Shown: positions 18,395 to 27,169 of the stretch, piece by piece
How the letters are laid out: every line of letters begins with the position of its first letter
Position numbering within the stretch: the stretch's first letter is position 1
DNA from: Bacteroidetes bacterium HGW-Bacteroidetes-10
GTDB lineage: Bacteria > Bacteroidota > Bacteroidia > Bacteroidales > UBA932
Reading direction: 5' to 3'
Assembly: GCA_002842695.1 (NCBI GenBank)
Contig: PHDT01000001.1
Span: forward strand, 124,001-188,000
Length of the DNA stretch: 64,000 nt
Position numbers and translations under genes: made by a program
The notes under the pieces: model-generated
The model's database searches: none
The model's input: the letters and a program-made list of their open reading frames with translations, nothing else
What the model was told of the DNA's origin: nothing

Positions 18395-19054
18395 TTATGA
18401 CCTCATTTTGATTAGTTTGTCTGAAATAATTAGCTGTGCTCCTGTAGCTTCCTGCACCTGCTCAACAGTAAATTCCGGATGAATCTCGGTAAGAACAATT
18501 CCCTCAGGAGTAATATCCATAACACCCATTTCTGTAATTATCATATTTACCTGGCCGGCTGCTGTCAAAGGCAGGTTGCATTGCTTCAGAATCTTGTGCG
18601 CACCTTTTGCAGTATGCTCCATTGCAAGAATTACCTTTTTTGCACCAACTATCAGGTCCATAGCCCCTCCCATTCCGGGAGTTTTCTTTCCTGGAATCAT
18701 CCAGTTTGCAAGATTCCCTTTTTCGTCTGCTTCAAGGGCTCCAAGGAAAGTCAGGTCCACATGGCCTCCTCTGATAATTGAGAATGACATTGAACTGTCA
18801 AAGCATGATGCACCTGGAAAATAGGTGATAAATCCCCCACCGGCGTTGGTGTAATACTTGTCTTCATATCCCGGTGCAGGTTCAGGTCCCATACCAAGCA
18901 GTCCGTTTTCTGACTGCAGAGTTACCTTGATACCTTCGGGTAGGAAATTTGGAATTAAAGTAGGCAGTCCAATGCCAAGATTAACAACATCTCCGTCTTT
19001 GAGCTCAAGAGCTGCCCTTCTGGCGATTACCTCTCTTACCTGATTCTTATCCAT
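18395..19054 (-). CDS. atoA: butyrate-acetoacetate CoA-transferase, beta subunit
   Basis: A 219-residue subunit of family I CoA-transferases with the catalytic glutamate in QSENGLLGMG (Glu49) and the GKKTPGMGGAMDL stretch. With AtoD it moves CoA from butyryl-CoA to acetoacetate, releasing butyrate and feeding acetoacetyl-CoA to the thiolase. The alpha subunit gene is the first gene of the operon, almost 10 kb upstream, whereas the two are normally adjacent. It lies 21 bp after kamE. The exact acyl specificity is inferred from context. Confidence 0.93.
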   Translation of the reverse strand: MDKNQVREVIARRAALELKDGDVVNLGIGLPTLIPNFLPEGIKVTLQSENGLLGMGPEPAPGYEDKYYTNAGGGFITYFPGASCFDSSMSFSIIRGGHVDLTFLGALEADEKGNLANWMIPGKKTPGMGGAMDLIVGAKKVILAMEHTAKGAHKILKQCNLPLTAAGQVNMIITEMGVMDITPEGIVLTEIHPEFTVEQVQEATGAQLIISDKLIKMRS

Positions 19055-19075
19055 ATTATATGTTTTTGAATATTA

Positions 19076-19867
19076 TTACTTTATAGAAGCTCTTTTTACA
19101 TACTCCTGTGCAATATATGATGCTACATCATCTGCAAAGCTGTTCATTCCAAAACCGGCATCGTAGCCAAGTTCTTTTGCAAGTTCATGCGACAGTCTGG
19201 GACCACCGCATACAAGTATCATCTTATCTCTCAGACCTTCTGCCTCCAGAAGCTCAACAAGCTCAACAAGATTTTTAATGTGAACATCTTTCTGAGTAAC
19301 TGTCTGAGAAACAAGGAGCGCATCTGCCCTTAGTTCAATCGCCTTAGCAATGAATTCATCATTCGGAACCTGAGAGCCAAGATTGTAAGCTTCAATCATC
19401 TCGTAACGTTCAAGCCCGTAATGGCCAGCATATCCCTTCATATTCATGATTGCATCAATACCTACTGTATGGGCATCTGTTCCTGTACTGGCACCAACAA
19501 TAACAAGTTTGCGGCCTACCTGCTCCCTGATAAATGTATCTGTCTCATGCATATCCATAACTCCTGATTCAACCTTGGGCACATAAATGGTCGAGTAGTC
19601 AACGGTGTGAGTGCAGCTTCCGTAGCAGTTAAAGAATGTAAAACCGGGCATAAGCTCCTTGTAAAAAACAACCTGTGGATTGTCAAGTCCCATTTTTTTT
19701 ATCAGCTGTTTTGCAGCCTCTATAGCTTCATCACCTGCAGGTACAGGCAAGGTAAAGCTGAGTTGTATCTTGCCGTCATTCATTGTATCGCCATAAGGCC
19801 TTACACTGGTAAGATCAAGTGTCTTATCAAAATCTTTAGAATGCATTGAATATAATCCGCCGCTCAT
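19076..19867 (-). CDS. kamE: beta-lysine 5,6-aminomutase, beta (B12-binding) subunit
   Basis: KamE binds adenosylcobalamin and PLP and, with KamD, converts L-beta-lysine to 3,5-diaminohexanoate by radical 1,2-amino migration. I start at ATG 19867 because GGAGG lies 7-8 nt upstream; the track start at 19882 is a TTG that includes this SD. With this start the cobalamin motif DAHTVG is at D131-G136. The lysine in NMKGYAGHYG becomes K144, the number known for the PLP lysine of the clostridial beta subunit, which supports the choice. The product has 263 residues. It starts 1 bp after the kamD stop. Confidence 0.96.
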   Translation of the reverse strand: MSGGLYSMHSKDFDKTLDLTSVRPYGDTMNDGKIQLSFTLPVPAGDEAIEAAKQLIKKMGLDNPQVVFYKELMPGFTFFNCYGSCTHTVDYSTIYVPKVESGVMDMHETDTFIREQVGRKLVIVGASTGTDAHTVGIDAIMNMKGYAGHYGLERYEMIEAYNLGSQVPNDEFIAKAIELRADALLVSQTVTQKDVHIKNLVELVELLEAEGLRDKMILVCGGPRLSHELAKELGYDAGFGMNSFADDVASYIAQEYVKRASIK

Positions 19868-19868
19868 A

Positions 19869-21422
19869 CTATTTTCCTCCAAGCATTAAGTTAATAAACG
19901 GGTTCATATAGTTGCTGCCTTTTTCGGCAACCCCCTCAAGACCCTTGCCTCCGTTTCTCGGACGCTTTACATCTCCAAACATTCCCTTCTCCAGAGCTGA
20001 GAATAGTCCCTCTTTCTCAATTCTTTCAAGAGTATCGATCGACTTTTCAAGAACATCCTTTGCCCTTTGTCTTGCAATACCACCCTCTCTGAACTCCATC
20101 TCATCACCTATACTCCTCATGTTATTGAAAATGTACTTTGCATTTTCAATTGAAAGGTATCTGTCTGACATAAACGGAGTATGAATTGCCTCTGTTGGCA
20201 TTCCCAGAAGCTGAATACCCTGGCCTGTCCAGATACCCACCATGTTAAACAGAGCATCCTGGATATGACCTCTGAAAATATTTCCAGTCATAAACTTTGT
20301 TGGAGGCATGTATTTAAGAGGAGCATCCGGGAATATCTCCCTTGTCATCTGAGCCTGCGCCAGTTCATAAATAAAACCGTTCTCAAGTTCAGGCTCCATT
20401 TCAAATGCGTGTCCCAGTCCCATCTGCTGCTGGGGAAGTCCTGCCATTAATGCCAGCTGTTCATTTATCAGATCAGACGCCAGCACAGTGTGAGCCTCTT
20501 CAAATGCATCAGCTGTAGTGAGATAGTTATCTTCGCCTGTGTTAATAATCACGCCTGCAAAACCATTGATAACCCTTGAGAAAAACTGATCTATAAGAGT
20601 TCTCTGCATATTGATATCCCTGAAAAGAATTCCGTACAGAGCATCGTTTAGCATAACATCAAGTCCTTCAAGAGCTCCCATTACAGCAATCTCAGGCATA
20701 CAGAGTCCGGAACAGTAGTTACAAAGACGAATATAGCGTCCAAGCTCTTCTCCAGTTTTATCAAGAGCACTTCTCATTATTCTGAAATTCTCCTGCGTTG
20801 CATATGTTCCGCCGAATCCCTCAGTAGTTGCACCAAAAGGTACATAATCCAGAAGCGACTGTCCGGTTGTCCTGATAACTGCAATTATATCTGCCCCCTG
20901 TCTGGCTGCAGCTTCGGCCTGAACAACATCTTCATAAATATTTCCTGTTGCAACAATAACATAGAGATATGGCTTCTTTCCCTCTCCCAGTGTTTTGAGA
21001 TAATCCTCTCTCCTGGCTCTTCTTGCCGAAATAATTTTAATGCTTTCATAGACAACTTGCATAACTGCCTTGTCAATCTGCTCCTTTGAGGCAATTGGAA
21101 GTCTGGTTATGTCAAGCTCGCCGAGAGATACTTTTTCTGCAATCTCCTGAGGAGACAATGATGTAGCTACCATTGCATTTCCAATATAGAAAAGGACACC
21201 CTGGCTGAGCACTCCCCTCTCTTTAATGAAATCCACAACAATATTGGGAAGAGGAACCTGACTTTCATCAACACCATCAATTCCAGCCAGACGACACAAT
21301 GTTCTTTCAACAGCAACTGTTGTGTAGCCTTCGACGAAACTCTGCACTTCTGCTGCAATTTTTCCTGCAACCGAGCGTGCATGCTCTACTCTTTTAAAAT
21401 CTAATCCTAATTTACTATGCAT
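19869..21422 (-). CDS. kamD: beta-lysine 5,6-aminomutase, alpha subunit
   Basis: The 517-residue alpha subunit supplies the TIM barrel for the adenosylcobalamin/PLP-dependent 5,6-aminomutase. Recognisable stretches are PYLYVIVATGNIYEDVVQAEAAARQGADIIAVIRTTGQSLLDYVPFG and ETTEGFGGT-like residues following. Length matches characterised KamD. It follows kamC by 19 bp and directly precedes kamE, the usual order. The enzyme is prone to inactivation, which may be why accessory ATPase-like genes lie just upstream. Confidence 0.96.
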   Translation of the reverse strand: MHSKLGLDFKRVEHARSVAGKIAAEVQSFVEGYTTVAVERTLCRLAGIDGVDESQVPLPNIVVDFIKERGVLSQGVLFYIGNAMVATSLSPQEIAEKVSLGELDITRLPIASKEQIDKAVMQVVYESIKIISARRARREDYLKTLGEGKKPYLYVIVATGNIYEDVVQAEAAARQGADIIAVIRTTGQSLLDYVPFGATTEGFGGTYATQENFRIMRSALDKTGEELGRYIRLCNYCSGLCMPEIAVMGALEGLDVMLNDALYGILFRDINMQRTLIDQFFSRVINGFAGVIINTGEDNYLTTADAFEEAHTVLASDLINEQLALMAGLPQQQMGLGHAFEMEPELENGFIYELAQAQMTREIFPDAPLKYMPPTKFMTGNIFRGHIQDALFNMVGIWTGQGIQLLGMPTEAIHTPFMSDRYLSIENAKYIFNNMRSIGDEMEFREGGIARQRAKDVLEKSIDTLERIEKEGLFSALEKGMFGDVKRPRNGGKGLEGVAEKGSNYMNPFINLMLGGK

Positions 21423-21441
21423 ATTAGAAACTAATGTTTGT

Positions 21442-22791
21442 TTATTCTTTATTCTGCTCTTCCATCACCTTAACGGCCTCGTCGAGCCACTCACTGTCTA
21501 TTCCAAGAGAGTGGGCAATGTTAATTGCCTCTCTTGGCGGGGCAGATTCATCTGCCTCAATAAGTTCATAATTCATTATCCCATCTTCAAGTCCCCTGAC
21601 TCTGATTCTTGAGCACCCCCTGGAAGTAACATTATAATGTGTTGCAACTATCAGAAATACAGACCTTTCTCTGAGTATGTTCAACAGAGAAGTAACCAGG
21701 GCGGTGCCCTCCTGAGGGTTTGTAGTTCGTGCCGGCTCATCTAGGAGTGCAAGTATCCTGTGCCCGTGAGCAGAATTTTTCAGCAGTCTGTCTGCCATTT
21801 TCATTTCTGCCGCAAAAGATGAGAGGCCGCGGTTCATATCCTGTAAATCACCCGGAGAGTAATGAATCTCTTCAACAGGAGTAATTTCGGCAAATTTTGC
21901 AGGCACCCCAAGCCCAAACTGAAACATAAACTGTGACAGTGCAAGTGTCTTAAGAACAACACTTTTACCTCCCATGTTTGCGCCAGTTAAAATTGTCGGT
22001 GAGTTTGACCCAAACTCAATATCTACATGCTGAAACTCTCTGTTCTCCTTTTTGAGTATTGCAGAAATTTCGGGATTAAACATTGATTTGTATTGATTTA
22101 ATCCATTTGAAATAACAGGCAGAGTCAATTGATGTTTTTGAATAAGGGTTACCTTTGCAAAAAGAATATCTGCTACGGCAAGTGTGAGCAAAGCCTCTCT
22201 CAGGTCATTTAAGGACGATTTAAGGCTGTTTCCAAGCCTCTCCCTTACCCTTGCTTCAACCAGGGCACATTCAGCAAAAAGAGCCCCTGAATCATCGCCA
22301 TCTGTGAGTAACCTCTTTCTTAGCGGAATAAGGGCAGCATCATATGATTCATAAATGTAAAAAGAGGGAATCCTGTGCCCCTCAGGATCAAGGAGGGAGA
22401 CCACACCTGCAAGGTGAGGCAGAATTACAGACTTAAGATCCAATATCTCAGCAGATTTCCTTACTTTTTCAGAAATCATTGCCAGATTCTTGATTTCAAA
22501 CAACTCTATATCATCCGGACATTTGCCGGATTCCAGAGCGGAGAGGGTATTTCTGATGTCCCTTAATTCCATAAGGGCACCTCTTATTAAAGAAGAGTGG
22601 TTAGAATTTCTGCCATCCTGAAACAGCGTCAGAAACTCCCTGAGCCCGGTATAGCTCTCCTCAACCGCACTCCTGCTTACAGGCATGGTTGTTTCAAGCA
22701 TTACCTGTCCGGAAAAAGAGGATGCAAACTCCATCTCCGAAAAGATGAAGCGCATTCCGCATGGCTGGTCAAGTATGGTCTTAAGCTTCAT
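21442..22791 (-). CDS. kamC: MutS-related ATPase of the lysine fermentation cluster (KamC-like)
   Basis: A 449-residue protein with a MutS-type C-terminal ATPase. Walker A is TGANMGGKS (about 270-278), Walker B is ILALLDEPARTTNP and the His switch is VATHYN. A helical lever-like region precedes it. It lacks the mismatch-recognition domain and is half the length of MutS, so mismatch repair is unlikely. A MutS-like gene recurs next to kamDE in lysine fermenters and is called kamC in that literature, as I recall. Its role is not established as far as I know; an ATP-driven part in maintaining or reactivating the B12 aminomutase is a reasonable guess. It overlaps kamB by 11 bp. Confidence 0.8.
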   Translation of the reverse strand: MKLKTILDQPCGMRFIFSEMEFASSFSGQVMLETTMPVSRSAVEESYTGLREFLTLFQDGRNSNHSSLIRGALMELRDIRNTLSALESGKCPDDIELFEIKNLAMISEKVRKSAEILDLKSVILPHLAGVVSLLDPEGHRIPSFYIYESYDAALIPLRKRLLTDGDDSGALFAECALVEARVRERLGNSLKSSLNDLREALLTLAVADILFAKVTLIQKHQLTLPVISNGLNQYKSMFNPEISAILKKENREFQHVDIEFGSNSPTILTGANMGGKSVVLKTLALSQFMFQFGLGVPAKFAEITPVEEIHYSPGDLQDMNRGLSSFAAEMKMADRLLKNSAHGHRILALLDEPARTTNPQEGTALVTSLLNILRERSVFLIVATHYNVTSRGCSRIRVRGLEDGIMNYELIEADESAPPREAINIAHSLGIDSEWLDEAVKVMEEQNKE

Positions 22792-23803
22792 ATCCGCTTT
22801 TCATTATATCATAAACAGGTAAACCCGATGCTTTTTCAAGCAATCCGCATAATTTAGCCGAATCAAGAACAAACCCTTCGGGAGAAACCGGATTTGCACA
22901 AATAGCTATTAGCCTGCTCTTATTAAGTACTTTAATTGCTCCTCCTGATCGGATATATGCATTAAAATGGCCACTTGTGGCAAATATCCTTGTAAAGTCT
23001 CTGACTATAAGCTCTATGCCATCTTTAACCAGAAGTGTCTGCATCTGATTCAGAAATTTGTCTGTAACAGCTCCTGAAGCGTAAACGGCAGCAGCTCCCC
23101 TAACCTCTTCAGGCAAAATTGAACCGGCTGTAAGAGAGGATTCATAACCGAGTGAATTCACAGATCCATCCTTTTCAACTCTCCATATTCCCCTGGAAGG
23201 CATCTCTTTACTTATCCCAATATTAATCTCTGTGGCCGGAATTGCAATGAGCGAGGCAACATATGCAGTTTTTCTTACTAATGTCTCTATGCTTGCAGAG
23301 AGTGCTGCTCCTGTTGCCAGAACCATCCCTTCGGTTATTGCAGGTGAAGCAATGCTCATTCTGGAAAGAGCACCATCTATTATTGCAATATCGGCTCCGT
23401 ATCTGTCTGTTACATCATTGATCCATTGCCTTAAATCTTCTGTTGCCGGATGACCGGAAAGAAGAATTTTGCCCCCTGAGAGAACCTTTGCAGTTACAAT
23501 GCGCCCCATTGATGTCCCCTTTTGAGATACCGACAGTACTTCTGAAAGTACTCTTCTCTCCCTGTAATACTTCTCACTTGTGGAGAATATAATCCCCTCT
23601 CTGAGAAATATTTCCGGCTTTGAAGTTCCTGTTACCTGATCAACTCTCTCTCCATCAGTTCCGGCTGAGCTGACCGCTATTGTGAGCCCGCTGGAAGGTA
23701 ATCGTCTGAGAATATAATTCAGGCATTCGGTCTTTCCGGTATTCTTCTCGAGTCCTACAACTGAAACGCTTTTGCAGCCAAGGATCTCCTGAATGAACGG
23801 CAT
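22781..23803 (-). CDS. kamB: P-loop protein of the lysine fermentation cluster (KamB-like)
   Basis: About 340 residues with a P-loop near the N-terminus, SVVGLEKNTGKTECL (residues 17-25), followed by IAVSSAGTDGERVDQVTG. This resembles SIMIBI-type NTPases (BioD/MobB-like). I do not recognise a defined catalytic family. The track start at 23857 lies inside kamA; I prefer ATG 23803, 7 bp after the kamA stop, which begins MPFIQEILGC. It lies between kamA and the MutS-like gene, the place of the kamB gene in other lysine fermenters. A chaperone, cofactor-loading or reactivation function is inference from context only. Confidence 0.72.
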   Translation of the reverse strand: MPFIQEILGCKSVSVVGLEKNTGKTECLNYILRRLPSSGLTIAVSSAGTDGERVDQVTGTSKPEIFLREGIIFSTSEKYYRERRVLSEVLSVSQKGTSMGRIVTAKVLSGGKILLSGHPATEDLRQWINDVTDRYGADIAIIDGALSRMSIASPAITEGMVLATGAALSASIETLVRKTAYVASLIAIPATEINIGISKEMPSRGIWRVEKDGSVNSLGYESSLTAGSILPEEVRGAAAVYASGAVTDKFLNQMQTLLVKDGIELIVRDFTRIFATSGHFNAYIRSGGAIKVLNKSRLIAICANPVSPEGFVLDSAKLCGLLEKASGLPVYDIMKSGYEA

Positions 23804-23810
23804 TTGTTTT

Positions 23811-25058
23811 TTAGTGCTTGTGCGATCTCTCCTTTCTGCCCAGATGAGCCGGTTCAATAGAGAGACGCTGTCCCTTTAACAGGGAGGCAACACCCTCTAC
23901 CGGAGCATTTGTGCGGCAATCTTCACAATCGCATTCGTTTTTATAATCTGTTGGTTCTGTATAAGTTGTAATAACACCTTCAAAGTTTCTGAGGATAATT
24001 TTCCCCGGAGACTGAGAGATAATATATGTTGGCATAACAGGAGTTTTACCTCCGCCTCCCGGAGCATCCACTACGAAAGTAGGAACAGCATAGCCAGAAG
24101 TATGCCCCCTTAGACCCTCAATAATTTCAATACCTTTAGAAACGGGAGTTCTAAAGTGCTCCAGTCCCATAGAAAGGTCGCATTGATAAATATAGTAAGG
24201 TCTTACTCTCATTTTTACAAGTCCGTGAACGAGACGCTTCATAACATTAACACAGTCATTAACGCCCCTGAGCAAAACAGACTGGTTACCCAGAGGAATA
24301 CCCGCATTGGCCATCCTTTCACATGCGGCCTTCGACTCAGGAGTAATCTCATTAGGGTGGTTAAAATGTGTATTTAGCCAGATTGGATGATATTGTTTAA
24401 GCATCTCCACAAGCTTATCTGTAATCCTTTGAGGACAAACGACAGGAACCCTTGACCCGATTCTTATTATTTCCACATGAGGAATTGCCCTTAATCTCTT
24501 TATAATTGATTCAAGCTTTGCATCAGAAACCATAAGTGCATCTCCGCCTGAGAGGAGGACATCTCTTACCTGAGGTGTAGCGGCAATATAGTCAATAGCC
24601 TTCTGGATATTATCTGAAGGCGATTCATCATCTGTCTGACCTGCAAATCTGCGTCTGGTGCAGTGACGGCAATACATTGAACACATGTCTGTAATAAGCA
24701 GCAGAACTCTGTCCGGATATCTGTGGGTAAGACCCTTTACAGGTGAATCCTCATCTTCATGCAGAGGATCCAAAAGATCTGCCGGCGAAATGTGAGTCTC
24801 TGAACCGGTAGGAATGGCCTGTTTTCTAACAGGATCATTTGGGTCGTTTGGATCAATAAGAGTAAGATAGTATGGAGTAATTGCCATTCTTAATGTCTGA
24901 AGAGAGCGGCTTACACCTTCCTCCTCTTCACTTGTAAGAGGAATATATTTTTTCAGCTCTTCAAGAGTCTCTATTCGGTTCTTTAATTGCCATTTCCAGT
25001 CGTTCCACTGTTCGTCAGGCACCTCGGGAAAGAGGATTTTTCTTCTGCTGTCTGCCAT
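23811..25058 (-). CDS. kamA: lysine 2,3-aminomutase
   Basis: This radical SAM/PLP enzyme converts L-lysine to L-beta-lysine, the first step of lysine fermentation. The 415 residues contain the radical SAM cluster motif CSMYCRHC (C126, C130, C133). The PLP lysine is in the family loop PGGGGKTPVMP. A C-terminal cysteine group, NECDCEDC, fits the zinc/dimer region. Length is typical. It begins 9 bp after kdd1 and is followed closely by kamB. With KamDE in the same operon, the lysine route is better supported than a role in beta-lysine osmolyte synthesis. Confidence 0.97.
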   Translation of the reverse strand: MADSRRKILFPEVPDEQWNDWKWQLKNRIETLEELKKYIPLTSEEEEGVSRSLQTLRMAITPYYLTLIDPNDPNDPVRKQAIPTGSETHISPADLLDPLHEDEDSPVKGLTHRYPDRVLLLITDMCSMYCRHCTRRRFAGQTDDESPSDNIQKAIDYIAATPQVRDVLLSGGDALMVSDAKLESIIKRLRAIPHVEIIRIGSRVPVVCPQRITDKLVEMLKQYHPIWLNTHFNHPNEITPESKAACERMANAGIPLGNQSVLLRGVNDCVNVMKRLVHGLVKMRVRPYYIYQCDLSMGLEHFRTPVSKGIEIIEGLRGHTSGYAVPTFVVDAPGGGGKTPVMPTYIISQSPGKIILRNFEGVITTYTEPTDYKNECDCEDCRTNAPVEGVASLLKGQRLSIEPAHLGRKERSHKH

Positions 25059-25066
25059 CTCTTTTG

Positions 25067-26101
25067 CTATAAGTATAGTTTTTCAAATAACTCTCTAACT
25101 GGTTTTGATTCCCTCAGAATATTAAGGGTAAGGTCTGCATGTCCCTTTGCGTATCCGTTGCCCACTATGAGGTTGATATCCTTGCCCACCCCTTCTGCTC
25201 CAAGCGCTGCCTTGGTGAAGCTGGTGGCCATTGAAAAGAAGTATACACATCCCTGGCCTTTTGTAATGAGAATTGAGGTCATCTCTGTTGAGGGAACATT
25301 TACATTGTTCACCGTTACATCGCAGCCTCTTCCGCCTGTTACTGCCATAACTCTGTTGTATACATCCATTACATTTGTCGCATCTGCCACAATTACATCT
25401 GTTGCAAGATTCAGATCAATGATTCTTTGTGCATTCTCTTTTGAGAACTCCACAACAATCACCTTTCCGGAAGGTCCGGTATTTTGCATTGCCTGATAGC
25501 AGCATAGAATTCCGGATTTCCCGCCTCCTCCAATAATACAGACAATATCACCCTCTGTTACCAGTCTGTCCACCTGTGCAGGAGCACCTGCCACATCGAG
25601 TGCAGCAAGAGCAAGCTTTTCAGGAATATCGGCAGGTAAAACGGCAAAGAGGCCGCTCTCAAAGAGAATGGCCTCCGCCTCAACATCTACCTGGTCAGAA
25701 TCTGGAGTAAGCTTTTTAATTTGTTTTATCTTGAGAGGGGTGAGCGACAATGATACCAATGTGGCAATTTTGTCACCAACCTTAAGCTTGTTGGAAGGGA
25801 ACAATGGCCCAATCTCTTTAACTGTTCCAATGAGCATTCCTCCCGAACCCGTAACAGGATTCTGCATCTTTCCTCTCTCTTCTACAATCGAGAGAATCAT
25901 CTGCTTCATCTTCTCAGGGTCCTTACCACAAGCCTTTTTAATCTGGGTATATGAGGCCGAATCGATATTGAGAGTTGAAACCTCAATAAGCACCTCATTA
26001 TCATAGACAGACATTGTATTGTCAAGTCTGTGAGCGGGCTGAGGCAGTGTTCCCTTTGGCTCAATTACCCTGTGCGTTCCGTATCTGCAACCTTTTGTCA
26101 T
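25067..26101 (-). CDS. kdd: 3,5-diaminohexanoate dehydrogenase paralog, downstream copy (kdd1)
   Basis: A 344-residue Kdd-type dehydrogenase closely similar along its full length to the next gene upstream; by eye roughly 60% identical. It shares HRVIEPKG, NPVTGSGGM, KVGDKIATLVSLSLTPL and MATSFTKAALGAEGVG. The nucleotide-binding loop reads IIGGGGKSG here against IIGAGGKSG in the other copy. Kdd oxidises 3,5-diaminohexanoate to 3-keto-5-aminohexanoate with NAD+. Both copies look intact. They may form a heteromeric enzyme, or one may have changed cofactor or substrate. The gap to kdd2 is 6 bp. Confidence 0.88.
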   Translation of the reverse strand: MTKGCRYGTHRVIEPKGTLPQPAHRLDNTMSVYDNEVLIEVSTLNIDSASYTQIKKACGKDPEKMKQMILSIVEERGKMQNPVTGSGGMLIGTVKEIGPLFPSNKLKVGDKIATLVSLSLTPLKIKQIKKLTPDSDQVDVEAEAILFESGLFAVLPADIPEKLALAALDVAGAPAQVDRLVTEGDIVCIIGGGGKSGILCCYQAMQNTGPSGKVIVVEFSKENAQRIIDLNLATDVIVADATNVMDVYNRVMAVTGGRGCDVTVNNVNVPSTEMTSILITKGQGCVYFFSMATSFTKAALGAEGVGKDINLIVGNGYAKGHADLTLNILRESKPVRELFEKLYL

Positions 26102-26107
26102 TTAACC

Positions 26108-27148
26108 TTATGCGTATAGTTCTTCAAATACCTTTCTAAGTTTGTCAGATTCTCTGAGCAACTGCAGTGTAATTTCTGCATGTCCTCTTGTATATCCGTT
26201 TCCAACAATCATTGTAACATCACTTCCCACACCCTCTGCTCCAAGAGCAGCCTTGGTAAAGCTTGTAGCCATTGAGAAGAAGTATACAACTCCTGTATCT
26301 TTTGTACAAAGTATACTGGTCATCTCTGTATCAGTAATGTTAACATTGTTGATTGTAACATCACACATCTGGCCTCCTGTAATCTCCTCAATTTTTTCAA
26401 GAACAGATACGGGCTGAGTTGCATCTGCAGAAAATACATAGTCGCAGAATCCAAGATCCTGAAGTCTCTTTGTACTCTTTTCGCTGTGACACAGTCCAAT
26501 CACCTTACCGGTAACTCCTGCCCTTTTCTTTGCTTCATAACAGCACAGCATTCCTGATTTTCCGCCTGCTCCAATAATAAGAACAGTATCGCCAGGTTTA
26601 ACAAGTTTTGCTGTCTGAGCAGGAGCACCTGCTACATCAAGAGCAGAGAGAGCAAGGTTTGCAGGCATATCTGCCGGGATTTTGGCATAGATTCCGCTTT
26701 CAAACAGAATTGCCTTGCCATCAATATCCACCTGGTCAATATCGGAGCGAATGTCCTTAATTTTATCAATTCTAAGCGGTGTAAGGGAGAGAGACACCAA
26801 AGTGGCAATCTTGTCACCAACTTTAAGGTCAGTTTTTCCTATCAAAGCATCTCCAATCTTCTCGACAGTGCCAAGAAGCATTCCGCCTGATCCTGTAACC
26901 GGATTGCGGTGCTTGCCCTGTTTAGCAACAATGTCCAGCATGATTTCGGCAATTTTTGCCTTGTCACCATTTGCCTGATGCTCAATTTGAGTAAAGCTGG
27001 CTGAGTCGATGTTGAGAGTTTGAACGTCAATGAGAATTTCATTGTCGTAAATCTCATCCATGTTATTGTCAATTTTGTTTGCAGGCTGAGGAAGAACGCC
27101 TTTAGGTTCGATTACCCTGTGTACTCCGTATTTGTTACCCTTTTTCAT
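26108..27148 (-). CDS. kdd: 3,5-diaminohexanoate dehydrogenase, upstream copy (kdd2)
   Basis: The 346-residue dehydrogenase has the Rossmann loop IIGAGGKSGMLCCYEA and the family motifs HRVIEPKGVLPQPANKIDN and YFFSMATSFTKAALGAEG. It catalyses the NAD+-dependent oxidative step after KamDE, producing 3-keto-5-aminohexanoate for Kce. It follows kce by 21 bp. I consider it the more canonical copy because of its GAGGKSG loop, but this is a weak criterion. Confidence 0.92.
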   Translation of the reverse strand: MKKGNKYGVHRVIEPKGVLPQPANKIDNNMDEIYDNEILIDVQTLNIDSASFTQIEHQANGDKAKIAEIMLDIVAKQGKHRNPVTGSGGMLLGTVEKIGDALIGKTDLKVGDKIATLVSLSLTPLRIDKIKDIRSDIDQVDIDGKAILFESGIYAKIPADMPANLALSALDVAGAPAQTAKLVKPGDTVLIIGAGGKSGMLCCYEAKKRAGVTGKVIGLCHSEKSTKRLQDLGFCDYVFSADATQPVSVLEKIEEITGGQMCDVTINNVNITDTEMTSILCTKDTGVVYFFSMATSFTKAALGAEGVGSDVTMIVGNGYTRGHAEITLQLLRESDKLRKVFEELYA

Positions 27149-27169
27149 ATAGTTTGTGTGTTTAAGTCG

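Noticed and set aside
21442-22791. DNA mismatch repair protein MutS
   Set aside because: Only the ATPase and lever-like part is present, and the gene is embedded in the lysine operon beside kamDE.
24987-25496. 169-codon plus-strand ORF across kamA and kdd1
   Set aside because: Antisense shadow spanning the junction of two well-supported genes.
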